A stretch of DNA of 64,000 nucleotides from Siphonodentalium dalli (lineage: Eukaryota > Mollusca > Scaphopoda > Gadilida > Siphonodentaliidae): NCBI GenBank assembly GCA_032622095.1, contig CP136062.1:33294918-33358917 (forward strand). The letters are read 5' to 3'. Every line of letters begins with the position of its first letter. The stretch's first letter is position 1. The translations under genes were made by a program, and so were the position numbers. Positions 25,112-36,716 of this stretch are shown here, in pieces. Below the pieces are notes generated by a model. The model was given only the letters and a program-made list of their open reading frames with translations, searched no databases and was not told the origin of the DNA.

Positions 25112-25534
25112 CAGGGTCCGCGCTGGACAAATAATTGCCAAATAATTTGCCAAATGAAAATATTGTCACAATCACCGAACAATAAAATCGTAGAAAAGTT
25201 GCTTCATCAGAAGGGAACATCACAAATGGATTAGCTATGTAAACACCACCACAACACTAAATACTGTAATCCAACCACCCATCGAAAATAATGTTACCAG
25301 ATTAACTGCATCTCAATGGAGGTGTTAACTTTTCCGAAACCATTAAAACACCACTAATATACTTATATTGTAATAGTTTCCTAAAATTAATGGCATTGAT
25401 TGACCGATATTTTCAACTTTATTGAGGAATTAAAAAGTGACTTGCCAAAACTTTTGCCAAATGGGAATTTTTTTTTGCCATATGTGAATTATTTTTGTCA
25501 TTGGCAAATTTGGCAAGTGGCAGCGCGAACCCTG
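25112..25534. mobile_element. hAT-like MITE with 8-bp target duplication
   Basis: Ends are CAGGGTCCGCGCTG (25112-25125) and CAGCGCGAACCCTG (25521-25534), a 14-bp terminal inverted repeat with one mismatch. The flanks are GGTGTGGT (25104-25111) and TGTGTGGT (25535-25542), matching at 7 of 8 positions. An 8-bp duplication and CAGGG-type ends are typical of the hAT superfamily. The 423-bp interior is AT-rich and non-coding. Confidence 0.8.
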
Positions 25535-25542
25535 TGTGTGGT

Positions 25543-26089
25543 CAATGGATCGATCGTGGCGGTTCGATTGTTTTACTATATGCTGACAATTACCGTTATG
25601 GCAAGTTGGGGGGTTAATATCGCCATTTATGTGATTTGATTTGAACATATTTATTGCAACCCACAATGCACAATATATTACACAGATGATATATGATGAT
25701 ATGTGTGTGGGCACAGAGGATCTGAGCACATGTTGCTGAACTTATCGGAGCTCCTCTCCCCTGGCATTCAATTGCTAATAAATTTAAATATCGGAGATTG
25801 TTTTTAATTCAGGTGTATTGTAGAAGTTACTGTATTAAATGTGGCTGTTGGAGTGGCTATGGTCTCGCAGATTGGGGTAAGATAAACTATAACGAGAGAT
25901 AATTCTGATAATTATGATGATTATGAGATTATGATAATGTATTTGTGTCCTATGACGTGTGAGTTTGCGATTTACCCTCGTACCTTTCCGTCCTCTAAAT
26001 TAGTTACTCTACATGTATATTCAAGGAGTGGCCCGGGCCCGTCCGGGTGTGTCTCATGGCCGCTCAATGCGGTTTTTCAGTCACACCCA
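25543..26089. other. Unannotated AT-rich spacer
   Basis: No gene or element recognised. Open frames are short and lack motifs. Confidence 0.35.
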
Positions 26090-26470
26090 TTTCAATGCCA
26101 TGGTTACCACATTACGATTACAGCCATACAATTTGATATAGTTTTAACCCTTTCAGTGCCAAGTCCGATTTTTGTATCAACCCATATTTCCTTGATCATT
26201 TTTCAAATTTATTGATTATAATAATGTGATACATTGATGGAAAGAGCTATATACATAGGACATATCTTTAAATGCCGTTCAAATATTTGTGTCCGTATGT
26301 TTTGAATACCAATCACTGAACACATTTGAGGTTCCCCTCCAAACGATTTCAAGTTATGTTGTCATAACCTATTTTGAACTGTCTCGGATATAAACCAGAT
26401 TTGAATTTGCTGATTCATATCACTGACACAATCAGGTGCCGCACATAGGAACGAGATGCTTATTACGTGC
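26090..26470 (+). repeat. Dispersed repeat, copy 1 (partner at 29985-30460)
   Basis: Collinear, diverged similarity to ~29985-30460. Shared landmarks are TTGAACTGTC(T/A)CGGATA, AAACGATTTCAA and a GAGATGCTT near the right end. It starts close to a TTAACCCTTTCAGTGCC string at 26145. No coding capacity is seen. Confidence 0.6.
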
Positions 26471-28189
26471 GCTCCCGCAACAGTATGGCGATCAGACAGA
26501 TTCGTAGGTACGTACTTTGGTGTCACCCTACTCCGTTTCACTCCATGACGTCACCAAAAACGACGTAAAACCTCGTGGCGTTCTGACATGTTTACTGTGT
26601 CGCGTTTTTTGCTATGTTTATTTTATGTGTTGTTTTCGATTATTTGTTTGTCGCCGATATCGCCATTTGTCGGGATTCCCTGTTTCTATATTTAAAACTG
26701 GCATGCTCGTAGTGAGCCTCGATTTCGATTTTTTCTCCCAGGTCAAAATACGTCAGAGTTATGACAAAAATAGATCGACCTACATTTTCTCCATCAGAAC
26801 TCTACATCAAATAGTCTATAGACTCCTTCGGACCTACATAGGCTCCTTCGTTTGGGTATTTTTACTTATAATTGGGATGTTTTATCATTTTTGGTTCGTG
26901 CGAAGACCTCTTTTTATCGTGCGGGAAAAGAGAGACATTCAAACCGGGATTTCGTAATTCGACGCAATAGGCTGAATAGCCTAACCTTCAGCCGAATTCC
27001 GGGTCAAATACGACGAATGACGTAACACAAAACAAAACGCATTTGTTAACACAAACACCGTTTGAATAGTTTATTATTACATAAAATGATCGTTATTGAT
27101 TAATTATTGATATTTATTGTTGCATATTGGCTGCTATCAATATTTACACAAATGGTATTAATTATTTCTTATAATTGCTCCTTTGGTCAACTTTGACTAT
27201 CGGAAAATGAAAATGAAAATATGCCGCTGAAAAAAATGTAATCGATATTAAAGTCTCATCCTTTCGGCAACATGGAATTGGTTTTAATTACTTAAATGAT
27301 TAATATAGTAATTTGCCTTTTATCTGTGATGAAATGAGAAATGGTAATTGTCTTTTTTTGCTAACATTAAATTAAATTAAAAAAATTAAGTAAAATACAG
27401 TGAAGTTATTTTTTTAATTATTGTTTATTACATGTTTGCGCACGTTGGCATCTCTCTGAGTGCATTCTAGTTTATGTAGCATCCCTGTATATGGATTATT
27501 TAACTCAATTTGCCAAGGTTATACGGCATCTCGTGATTAACGCCTGGTTTAACGTACGTTCACATACTGGCAAGTGGGCTTCCCAGTAAAGGACATGTTC
27601 CACAACACAAAACCTGGAAACAGTTTGCTGTTTGATGTTCTGATCCATTCTGACAAGGAACTTTTTAACATTCAACAAACAATTATATTTCTCTGTGAAT
27701 ACTTGCTCCTCAATAATTTTAGCTTGTGTCTTCTGTACGTTGATATTGCAATAAACAATGAATTAATTACCATGGAGAAATCCCATGATGTTGATCGATG
27801 CAAAGAACAATTGTTCACGTAAATCATGCAATTTCGAGTTCGACCTTCACCTACAATGAACTACATTATTCAAGAACATGTATCTGATACGAAATGTATT
27901 ACATGCACTGATTGTCACATCATCAAAAGTTCTCATGTGTGTTCTTGGTGAAATGAGATCTCTTCGGGCGTAGATAGAGTACGGGCGTAGATAGAGTACG
28001 GGCGAATTTAGATTCATGGCATGATCACGAAAATTCGATGTAGTGTACTATGCTATGAAGTATAACCAACTTATAAAATTAAAATACCCAACAGTTTTAC
28101 TATACATGCGATATGTGTACTTTGTGAAGTAAAGGACTAGGGTCTATGTAGCAATCTTTATTAAATACATATTAGATACATAATCCGAA
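26471..28189. other. Unannotated stretch with two motif-free open frames
   Basis: Open frames at 26517-26957 (146 codons) and 27574-27822 (82 codons, plus strand) show no family motif, and I see no splice-linked neighbours. A 17-bp unit with GGGCGTAGATAGAGTA is doubled near 27966-28000. Otherwise AT-rich. Confidence 0.35.
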
Positions 28190-28270
28190 TTAACGCTCCT
28201 AAATTACAATTTCTTTGGTTTCGGGAGTAAACAATATTTGATTCGAGTCCAGGAACCACCCGCGGCCTAG
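28190..28270 (+). repeat. Short dispersed repeat (relatives at 32430 and 34800)
   Basis: The block TTTCTTTGGTTTCGGGAGTA..TTTGATTCGAGTC.AGGAACC resembles 32430-32500 in the same orientation and 34790-34860 in the opposite one. Confidence 0.5.
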
Positions 28271-28375
28271 CAAATATTCGAATTACCACCAATGGGTGGC
28301 TCGTAATTTCTTACAGTCCATTGAAAGATATTGGTATAGTGACATGTTGCTGATTGTGTATGTGTGCATGTACAT

Positions 28376-28627
28376 TTATGTGTGTGTGTTATATACTCGA
28401 AAACTGCTCGACCGATCCGACTCGAATTTGGTATGTATACCTACTTTGATCCCGGGAACAATATGGGTGGGTCAAATTTCACGTGCGACCGTGTCCTTGA
28501 CCTTGACCTCACTCATATACGCTCATATGGGCATATTTCTGGACCGACGCTCTATATTCTGCCCAGACGGAGGCAATCACAAAGAAATCCCTAAATACCC
28601 CGGACGAAGTCGAGCACATCAGCTAGT
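28376..28627 (-). mobile_element. Minus-strand copy of the '..CGTCCGG..' retroposon-like family
   Basis: On the minus strand it starts CTAGCTGATGTGCTCGACTT, followed by CGTCCGGGG, runs ~250 bases through GGTCAAGGTCAAGG and ends TACCAAATTCGAGTCGG..TTTTCGAGTATAT followed by a short CA-rich tract. Head and tail correspond to the element at 3450-4072, but without the tandem units. Confidence 0.6.
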
Positions 28628-29174
28628 ATTACATAATTGCATGTCCCATTGATACATGGTACGAATTCCAAGAGAGTCACGTGGTTTATTAATTACTGTT
28701 GGAATTCAACTCTACCATTCTTTGGCTGCGGATTTTTGAAAAATGTATCGGGATTTATCTAATGGGCATGGTACTCCAGTTTAGTCTCCGTCCAACTGTG
28801 GTTATAGCTATTCGTCCTATACATGTATAACTCCTCTGAATTAAGTATATGGTATATGGTCTTAATGGCATTTCACCGCTCTAATGAGTGATAAAGCAAT
28901 TTAACTCTGTATATACTAAATGTATTATCCCATTCAGTCATTCGTGTATACAACGGAATGGTATTGTGTTCATCTGGAGGTGTTTTCAGAAAATATATGC
29001 AGATTACTGACAAATAAAAGTGCAGAAGGAATCAAATTAATTGGAGGGAAATGTTCAGATCTTAAGTTAAACAAACGACTTATTATTATTTGAACATTCC
29101 CTCAGGGAGCTAAACATCAGTTATAATTTAGTATAGATTTAGACACATATTATGTAATTCCAAAATTTATAATT

Positions 29175-29497
29175 TTAAAGTGATGTGAAACACTCCGGAA
29201 GGGTGATCAAATAGAAATGGAGAATAATTATGTTCAAAGAAGTTATATTTTACAGATATTATTTCTAAATTGACAACACACACCGTCATTCTTATATATA
29301 GAAGCGTCCCGATTCGAATAGTAAATATTTATAATTTAGCGTAGTTCAGACAATGTTTTCTATGGAGTGGTACGGTCGATTTGCTTGAGATTTTCGGTGA
29401 TGTTAGTAGAATGTTACATTCCTCCAGTTGGCATAGCACATGGATACTAACTTATCAGTTTCACTCACCCGAACAAGTCCATAATATGTCTTTAATG
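29175..29497 (-). mobile_element. R1 dispersed repeat, copy 2
   Basis: Reverse-strand counterpart of 1543-1912, bounded by TTAAAGTGATGTGAAAC on the left and ATGTCTTTAA on the right. It carries GGAGTGGTACGGTCGATTTG. At 323 bp it is somewhat shorter than copy 1. Confidence 0.75.
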
Positions 29498-29539
29498 AAT
29501 AAATAATACTTCCTGAACGTTTGCGAAACCCCTGTGCCA

Positions 29540-29825
29540 ATGCGTTCTCTTATATATGCGAGTCGACCATAGGTCGCCTCGCATATATAAGAGAATGCAT
29601 TGGCCTATCAATTTTTATCATTTTTTTTTATCATTTTGTCTTACATTCTTTTTTTTAAATCGCATTTTTTTATCATTGTTTCTTACATTCTTTAAAATTA
29701 AATCTCATTTTTTATAATTTTTTCTTACATTTTTAATAAATTTTTATAATTTTTTCGGATATTGTTCAACAATTTTTATAATTTTTTTATTATTATTTCT
29801 TACATTCTTTAACAATTTTTTACTG
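29540..29825 (-). mobile_element. Palindrome plus AT-rich array, relic of the twin-palindrome MITE
   Basis: A near-perfect 69-bp palindrome lies at ~29541-29608 (GCCAATGCGTTCTCTTATAT at the left, ..GAATGCATTGGC at the right). It is followed by ~215 bases of a variable AT-rich unit containing TTCTTACATTCTTTAA. In reverse complement this matches the right palindrome and core of the MITE at 54302-54700. The CCCTGTGCCAATGC junction is shared; the terminal part is missing. Confidence 0.8.
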
Positions 29826-29984
29826 ACAGATGGCTCTCTATGACGAATTGCATGAAAATGTCCAAGTAATTTTGTCAGACGTGTGAACGTAGCCTCATGT
29901 TTCATGTTTCCCCTGTCGGTACTGTCACAGTTGCCATTTCAAAACTAAAATCAAATACATATTTTACGCATCGTATTCATCGTT

Positions 29985-30460
29985 TGCATAGTTTCCATGA
30001 CTACCATCTCATAATTACAACCAGAGAAAATTACTTGCATTGGGCGCTTCTATAGTTTCGAGTCCCTATGACGGGAAATATACCAGAGAAAAAATCCATA
30101 GTATCAGTCAGATACCAGCGACTTGGAGTCTTGGACGCAATGGGTGCACGACGTGCGAATTGATTTATTTTCAGAGTAGAGAATCTGGTCTGTTCTATTA
30201 CGGTTCAGTTGGAAATTTTAAGATGGATATACATGTTAATTATACGATATGTCATTAAATGACGTTCCAATATTCTTGCGCGTTTATTTTGAAAACTAAT
30301 TACTGAAGCCGAGTGAGGATCTTCCAAAACGATTTCAATTCATGCTGTCATGACCTGCTTTGAACTGTCACGGATAGCAATTCATATTTGAAATTGCTGA
30401 TTTGTATCACGGACCCAATCAGTTCTACCGCACACAGAAATGAGATGCTTGCGTAAAATA
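29985..30460 (+). repeat. Dispersed repeat, copy 2 (partner at 26090-26470)
   Basis: See the partner; similarity is strongest in 30270-30455. It is followed at ~30473 by TATACGGATGGTTCAACTCA, which recurs in reverse complement at ~40962-40981. Confidence 0.55.
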
Positions 30461-31224
30461 TGATCCTTTATACGGATGGTTCAACTCAATTTTGAATAAA
30501 TTTGTCAACTCCCACGCTTTGTTTTACGCGGAATCGATTCCATCAGTAGCTCCGGAATTAATCTTCAGAAGTGTCCCCCTTAATTTAAATGAAACACAAC
30601 GAAAATAGTAATAAACAAATTAAGGTAGGATTCCCCTAAATTTGGGAATATGCATTGTCGATGAGGGTGGGCTAGGTTCGGAGGCTCGTTTTTGACGATA
30701 ACTGCGAGCACAGACTAAAGTGATATATCAAAATGTTGGTCCAGGTTTGGAGTATCGGAAACCAGTGGCACTTTCCGCAAGAATGTATTATAAGTGGCAG
30801 AAAACTGTCTTGGAATATAGCCTTTGGCATTCGTACGCAAACAACGCGAAACCACATTTCACCCCAAAAAATAACTTAGTGACAGATGACCACGTGTCCC
30901 GACTACAATTCCATTTGAAAACATTTAACGTTTTTCACCTGCAATACCCATACAGCCGAATTCACCAAACCCACAAAACACGTGGAGTCGGAAGCCATTT
31001 TATCGATTTATTCGTTATCCGCAGCCAAAGTGCAAAGGTCAACTGCGGCGAGTGCAGATACCGGTATTTATGGAAGACCATAATTGTCACTTTTAAAAGC
31101 TATTTTCGCCATATGAATATGCATTGCTCAAATGGATGTGCGACAAGTAAGACGTCCTTTCTGAACGTGATTCCGGTAATAACTATATTATATTGCAGTG
31201 ACTCCGTGCACAAACAACGTCTCC

Positions 31225-31256
<32 letters not shown>

Positions 31257-31986
31257 CAACCATACAACAACACAGTACAGTTTGGAATCTCGAATTACGT
31301 TCCCGTTTGTTAGAACCCCATTAGATCATAATTTACGTAACGGAATGTAAAAAAAATGAGTTTTACTGTGTAGCTATTACCCAATACTATACGACACAAT
31401 ATATTTGCATAAACATTAACAAAGGAGCAGTACGCTACAAACCAATACAATATAATAATACTAATAAATAAAACTCATTTCTGTTTTGTTTGTCTATCGG
31501 GCTTTGTTTATGTAGCTTTTTATTCCGAATACCCAATAATCCGAAGGTCTCATAATCCGAAGGTCCGATACTACGAATATCCGGTATATATTCTGCAAAA
31601 TCCGAACACCTCCTGAGAAAGGTGACATTATAATTACACCAAGAGGCGTAATTGCAATGCATATTTGTGGTACAATTATGCTTTAAATATGGCCATTTGT
31701 TATTAGCATCTTTTGGATTAGTATAGTATCAGACTCAGGACTGTAAATTTGTGCCATTTTGTGGTTATCACAGGCGTCTACTTGTAGTTCAATCTGGTAC
31801 TCGGTGCGGGGTCCAGAGAGTTTTCAGATAAATATTTAAGAATATTTCAGCACACATATCGCTGAAAAACAATTTGTGTAAGAACACCCATTGTCAGTGT
31901 TTGGCACAAATTTATTTGCCAAATTGCTGTTTGCTGATTTAGCAAATTTCTTAAATCAACCCATTGCGAATAATTGCCATTATTAT
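30461..31986. other. Unannotated stretch with a low-complexity open frame
   Basis: The 197-codon plus-strand frame 30720-31313 ends in a His/Gln tract made by an (ACC)n(AAC)n microsatellite (31228-31262). It has no recognisable domain. No other feature was seen. Confidence 0.35.
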
Positions 31987-32102
31987 GAATTTATTATCAT
32001 TTAAATTTCTTCTAATGCAATGCGAGTGTGTCTGTTTTTACATATATGTAAAAACAGACACACTCGCATTGCATTAGAAGAAATTTAAATGATAATAAAT
32101 TC
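31987..32102. repeat. Perfect 116-bp palindrome with no spacer
   Basis: The 58 bases 31987-32044 are the exact reverse complement of 32045-32102. The centre is ACATATATGT and the outer ends are GAATTTATTATC. The flanks do not extend the symmetry. Confidence 0.97.
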
Positions 32103-32159
32103 ACGTATACACAGGGACCTATCAAAGCCAGTTTTCATACTGCTTACCGATGTGGGCAC

Positions 32160-35100
32160 CCAAACTGCAGGTGCCAAAACAAAAAAAATGTGAAAACTTC
32201 AAATAGTTTGTGTTCAGATTTATTACAATTCAGCTACTTCTGTATTTCAATCAAATTCAAGTGAAATTACACAATACAGTGCAGGAACAGAGACAATTTG
32301 ATCAAATCAACATGGTTATTATGTGGAATATCATAATACCAAATTAATAATTAACATAGAGATTAGTACTAATAGTAATTACTAACTTAAATGTACTCAA
32401 TCCGATCAGAGGGTCCTATATTATTATTTTATTGGCTTTGGGGGTAAAAAATAATTGATTTGAGTCGATGAACCTACCAATCAACACTCAAGGTGATTAT
32501 CGATACTTGAAGTTTTGTCATTTCTATTCTTTCTGTCCCAGAACATGGCGTCAAAAGGATGTTCTCGGTAAAAATTGCTCTATTATTACCACTGGATTTT
32601 AAAGTTATCCATCCTTGTCTGTTTGAATAGTGTTTCTGGTGTACACATCTCGAGCAAATTACGAAGTTATGAGCAATTATTAGTACTCATCTCGTTGAAA
32701 ATAACAGATTTCAAAAATCAATATCTAATAACCCTGAGGCCTAAAAAAAAATACATTTGTTTCCGCTAACGAGCTGAAAAAAATTAGGGTAGGTAGGTAG
32801 GCTTAACTTCTTTTTTTCAGTATCTTTAAAAATAACTGTATAATACTTGTCAATAACCCAAACTATGCACTTCTTAGCCCCAATCAGGTGAACCCAAATG
32901 ACAGAGGAACTAAAAACTCAAATTCAATCTTACATATGCTTCAATATTTACATATATACTAGTCTATATACTAATATAGTCTTTGATAATCCTAATATTT
33001 CCCATATGGCCTGGCGACAACTGGAGTCAGTCCAGCACCACTGCACTGTCACATATTGGAGTGACCGTCTTGTACCGATCTCTTAATGATGGCTTCACAC
33101 CCCCACGTTCTCCTCCGCATTCAGTGAAGGATCTAGGTATTTGTTTGGGACACCTGTTTTTGGGCAATGATATGCCAAAGGCATAACCTGAAAGCCTGAG
33201 CGGAGGAAGGTTTGGGAGGGGTGACCCCCTGCTGATGGTGGGGGTTCTCCGAATCTCCCCCTGGAAATATTTTGAAAATCCATTGCATTTAAAGCTAATC
33301 TAGGGCACTTTGAGTCAGAATTTTGAATTTTACTGAGAGTGAGAGGTCAATTTGATCAAGTTTCTCAAGCATAACTTTGGAAATTTTTAGGATAGGATAG
33401 GATAATTTTATTTACAATACACACACATGGAAAGTACAATTACATGTACAAATAAATATAATATTAATAGACTATACATGTATATGCTAGGGGTGATATA
33501 GTCATGGCTGACTGTCTTCCTATCACCCTTTGGAAATTTGTTATATATGTATGGATTGGAAATGCTTATAAGTTATTATCAAATATCTTTTGGTTCCATG
33601 GATTATGCTTATCCTGCTTGAAATGAGACTTACCATTATGTATGTATATGATTTATTTTCAGACTGAGAAGTCCATAGAGTCCTTCCGAGGAGACGGGAG
33701 TGATTGCTCTCGCACCCGTATGCACTCGTAAAAAGTCGTAATTTTCAATTCACGGGTGCTAAAATTCGCACCCGTCCTTCTTCGCAAAATACTAATGGAG
33801 ACTGTAATTGTTGGTTCACTATTGAACTATTTTAAGGTTTATTTAGATGCTTTACCATCTCAGTGCAACTATGGCATATTAAAGTGTAACTAGACATGTC
33901 TATTCCACAATGACTTTTTGTTTGAGCAAAAACCCAACTTACATGTACATTTATAGTATGGGTGTCATATTACACCCATCTTCTGCATTACGGGAGCAAA
34001 TAAATGCTCTCGCTGTGTTTTCCTCATGGGAAGGACTGTCCATATTAAGCATGTTTACAACATGAATATAAGAATACAATATATCAGTGTTAATCAATAG
34101 GTTATATATATAACAGATAATTCCATGACTTGAATAGTTATTGCATCCCCAGCCGACTCAGTGCAAATGCAATGATCTAGCCAGGAAACTGTTCCGTGTG
34201 CTGCACTGACATAAGTAATTCATATAATAGGCTATTTTATAAAATTCAAGTGAGACACATACATAATATACATGTAGTACAGTAACATGTCTATTTAGTT
34301 ACTATTTACTATTATAGTACTACTACCGGTATGTTAATGTTTCATTTGGTATTATGAGATCCCACCTGATAACCAGGTTGATTCGATCAAATTGTTAATG
34401 TCCTGTACTGTATTTGATTGAAATACTGAAGTCTGAAGGCTGAATCATAACAAACCTGAACTGAAACTACCGGTAATTGAAGTTTTCAGAGATGAAAGCT
34501 AGATAAAGCCAAACATACTTTAATACAGTATGATTCCAACTGTTAAACTTAAATCTTCTTGTAAACTTAAATTTCTTATGTCAATACATATAAATGTTTT
34601 GCATCTTGTTACGATATGAATTGGGACCTAAATTGAAAAAAAAATAAAATTTGTTTGTTTGTTTTTTTGGGTCCAATTTGTTTTTTTTTGCAATGGCAAT
34701 AAAAAGTTTAGGGTCGGGGGTTTAAAATAGGGTCGGTCGGGTTAGCGGAAACAAAGTCTTTTTTTTTAGGCCTGAGCTTTGTTTGATGGGTTCCTTGACT
34801 TGAATCAAATACGTTTTACCCCCAAAGCCAAAGAAATGGTAATATAGGACCCTCTGATCGGATTGAGTACCTTTAATATACATTGCTTCTGCACTACTAC
34901 ATGTAGTATATTATATGTACATGTAAGTGCTCGCACTTGAATATATAAAATAGCCTAATATATGAATTAGAGTGATATTAAACGGTACTGGTAAATCTAA
35001 TTTCAAGCAGGATAATCATAATCCATTGAACCAAAGGATATCTGACAATAACTTATAATCATTTACAATCCCATACATAATTAAAAATTTCAAAAGTTAC

Positions 35101-35290
35101 ACTTGACAAATTAAACCCTCAATACAACGGATTTAACAAAACAGTTCAGGGGGACAACCGCCAGACCCGACCATCAGCAGGGGGACACCCCCTCCCGAAC
35201 CTCCCCACTCAGGCCTTTTGGATATGCTTTTGGCAGATCATTCCCCCGATATTAACAGTGTCCCCAAAAATCCCTGGATAATTTACTGAT
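32160..35290. repeat. Cluster of inverted, permuted repeat blocks
   Basis: Four blocks in 32.2-33.65 kb reappear inverted in 34.3-35.3 kb. A: 32200-32330 with 34370-34480. B: 32393-32760 with 34740-34872 (GTACTCAATCCGATCAGAGG). C: 33170-33240 with 35140-35225 (CCCCCTGCTGATGGT). D: 33564-33630 with 34995-35055 (ATTATCCTGCTTGAAAT). Block order differs: A-B-C-D in the left, C-D-B-A when the right is read in reverse. No transposase was recognised, so the autonomous parent is unknown. Confidence 0.65.
33387..33527 (-). mobile_element. SINE-like retroposon with (ATCCT)n tail and 12-bp target duplication
   Basis: On the minus strand it begins GGGTGATAGGAAGACAGTCA and ends AAATAAAATTATCCTATCC. It is flanked by CTTTGGAAATTT at 33375-33386 and 33528-33539. 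The inverted counterpart of this locus near 35080-35100 lacks it and so shows the empty site. A second copy is at 39914-40053. Confidence 0.85.
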
Positions 35291-35869
35291 ACATTTACCG
35301 TATATGTAATGTATAGGCAAGTGGTTGGCTGGTTGCGCATGGTCCTTCAGCCGCCAAACACGTTTTTTATCAAAATAATATTGTATTTGACCAATAAAAC
35401 ATTATAAATTAGTACATGTAAATAAACAATATAACATATAGCAGTCTGGAGTAAACTACATACCCATATATAAAAAATAGTGGCAGTATGAATCTGAGTG
35501 TATGTTTACATAGACTGAACATATAGCATCAGATAGTTGCTTAGTTCGGTTTCGAGATCAGATATCGGATGCTTCAGGTCGAGTCATTTTATGTACACAA
35601 TATGTCTTAAGTATAGAATAGTGTTAAAATGCATTCGTTCAATTCATCACAACTGGAACATAGAATGGAATGATCTACAATGGGGTCTCGAGCAGTTTAC
35701 CCCTTCGCATATTGAACAACGATGCCATTAAAATGGCACTTCCAGCCCGAGGACAGTAGCGAACCGTCATATTGTAGTCACCCGACTAAGTCCAGTTGAT
35801 GAATTGATTGTAGAAACATTTTAAAATTATCATCCATACCAAGTTTCGCATGGATGCACTATAAAATAT
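35291..35869. other. Unannotated AT-rich spacer
   Basis: No gene or element recognised. The 64-codon frame at 35537-35731 has no motif. Confidence 0.35.
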
Positions 35870-36545
35870 ATCTGATCAAACCCATATTCGAACTTGATCT
35901 GCATTTTGGTGTGATTAATTTACATACCAAATATGGTGTTAATCAGATGAAAAATGTTCGAGTCATAGCTGCATGTGTGAAGTTACTGTGAACCCTTTAA
36001 GTAAAAACAAGAGCAAAAATGGTTAATATAAAAAAACATGTACGGTATGTACAGATGAAGAACGTGATAAAAAAAACCTTGGTAAGAAATATGAGGCAGA
36101 TCAGGGGCAGATCAGAAGAAATATGTTTGACTTACTAGTATGGCATCCGATAGCATGTGTGTACGTGAAGGGTTAATTATTTTCTAAACAGATCAATGAA
36201 TCTACCGGTATGCGGTAGCAAAAAATACACAGGTGAGGGGATCACTGGGGGTGTGTCATCACACATGAATTAAATAGGAACACAATCGGACAAAAAGTAA
36301 ATGGGTTTATATGGTATCAGCTGATCAGATAGCACATGCCAATTTGGCATTTGTGAATGCAATCTGTAAAGTGTTAATAATTTCTAAACAGATCGATACA
36401 AAAACTATACAGGTGAGGGGTGTGTCATCATAAACATGTACATAAAATTTGAACAAGATCCGATAAATTATACTTGAGTTATCGTGTGGATAGCAAGTGT
36501 CTACGGATGGACAGACAGGCAGACAGACGAACGATACATGTAGCT
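35870..36545 (+). repeat. Retroposon-like region with ~195-bp direct repeats
   Basis: A block with GTTAATTATTTTCTAAACAG and ACACAGGTGAGGGG at ~36174 recurs at ~36372. The right end has a GGACAGACAGGCAGACAGAC tract, a common end of dispersed retroposons. Coding capacity is absent. Confidence 0.6.
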
Positions 36546-36578
36546 GGTTGATCCAGACATTGGCATTACAGTGTATGT

Positions 36579-36716
36579 GTTCCCACAGGTATTGGAATTT
36601 GGGTCAAAAATGGGTTTTTATGACAATTTGCTCCTCTGAATTCTATCCTCATTCAGAGGAGTAAATTGTCATAAAAACCCATTATTTGACACAAATTCCA
36701 ATACCTGTGGTGTTCC
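36579..36716. repeat. Hairpin with ~63-bp arms
   Basis: Arms 36579-36641 and 36651-36716 are reverse complements with a few mismatches (ACAGGTATTGGAATTTG at the base, CTCCTCTGAAT at the top), with a 9-base loop. Confidence 0.93.

Noticed and set aside
20842-26161. TTAACCCTTTCA strings at 20842 and 26145 as piggyBac ends
   Set aside because: No matching opposite end with TTAA was found at a plausible distance.
26517-26957. 146-codon plus-strand frame
   Set aside because: Composition is hydrophobic and aromatic as expected from T-rich DNA; no motif, no signal of coding.
27574-27822. 82-codon frame with plausible protein composition
   Set aside because: Too short and isolated to support; no family recognised.
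30720-31313. 197-codon plus-strand frame ending in His/Gln tracts
   Set aside because: No domain or family motif; the tract comes from an (ACC)n(AAC)n microsatellite; no neighbouring exon signals that I can support.
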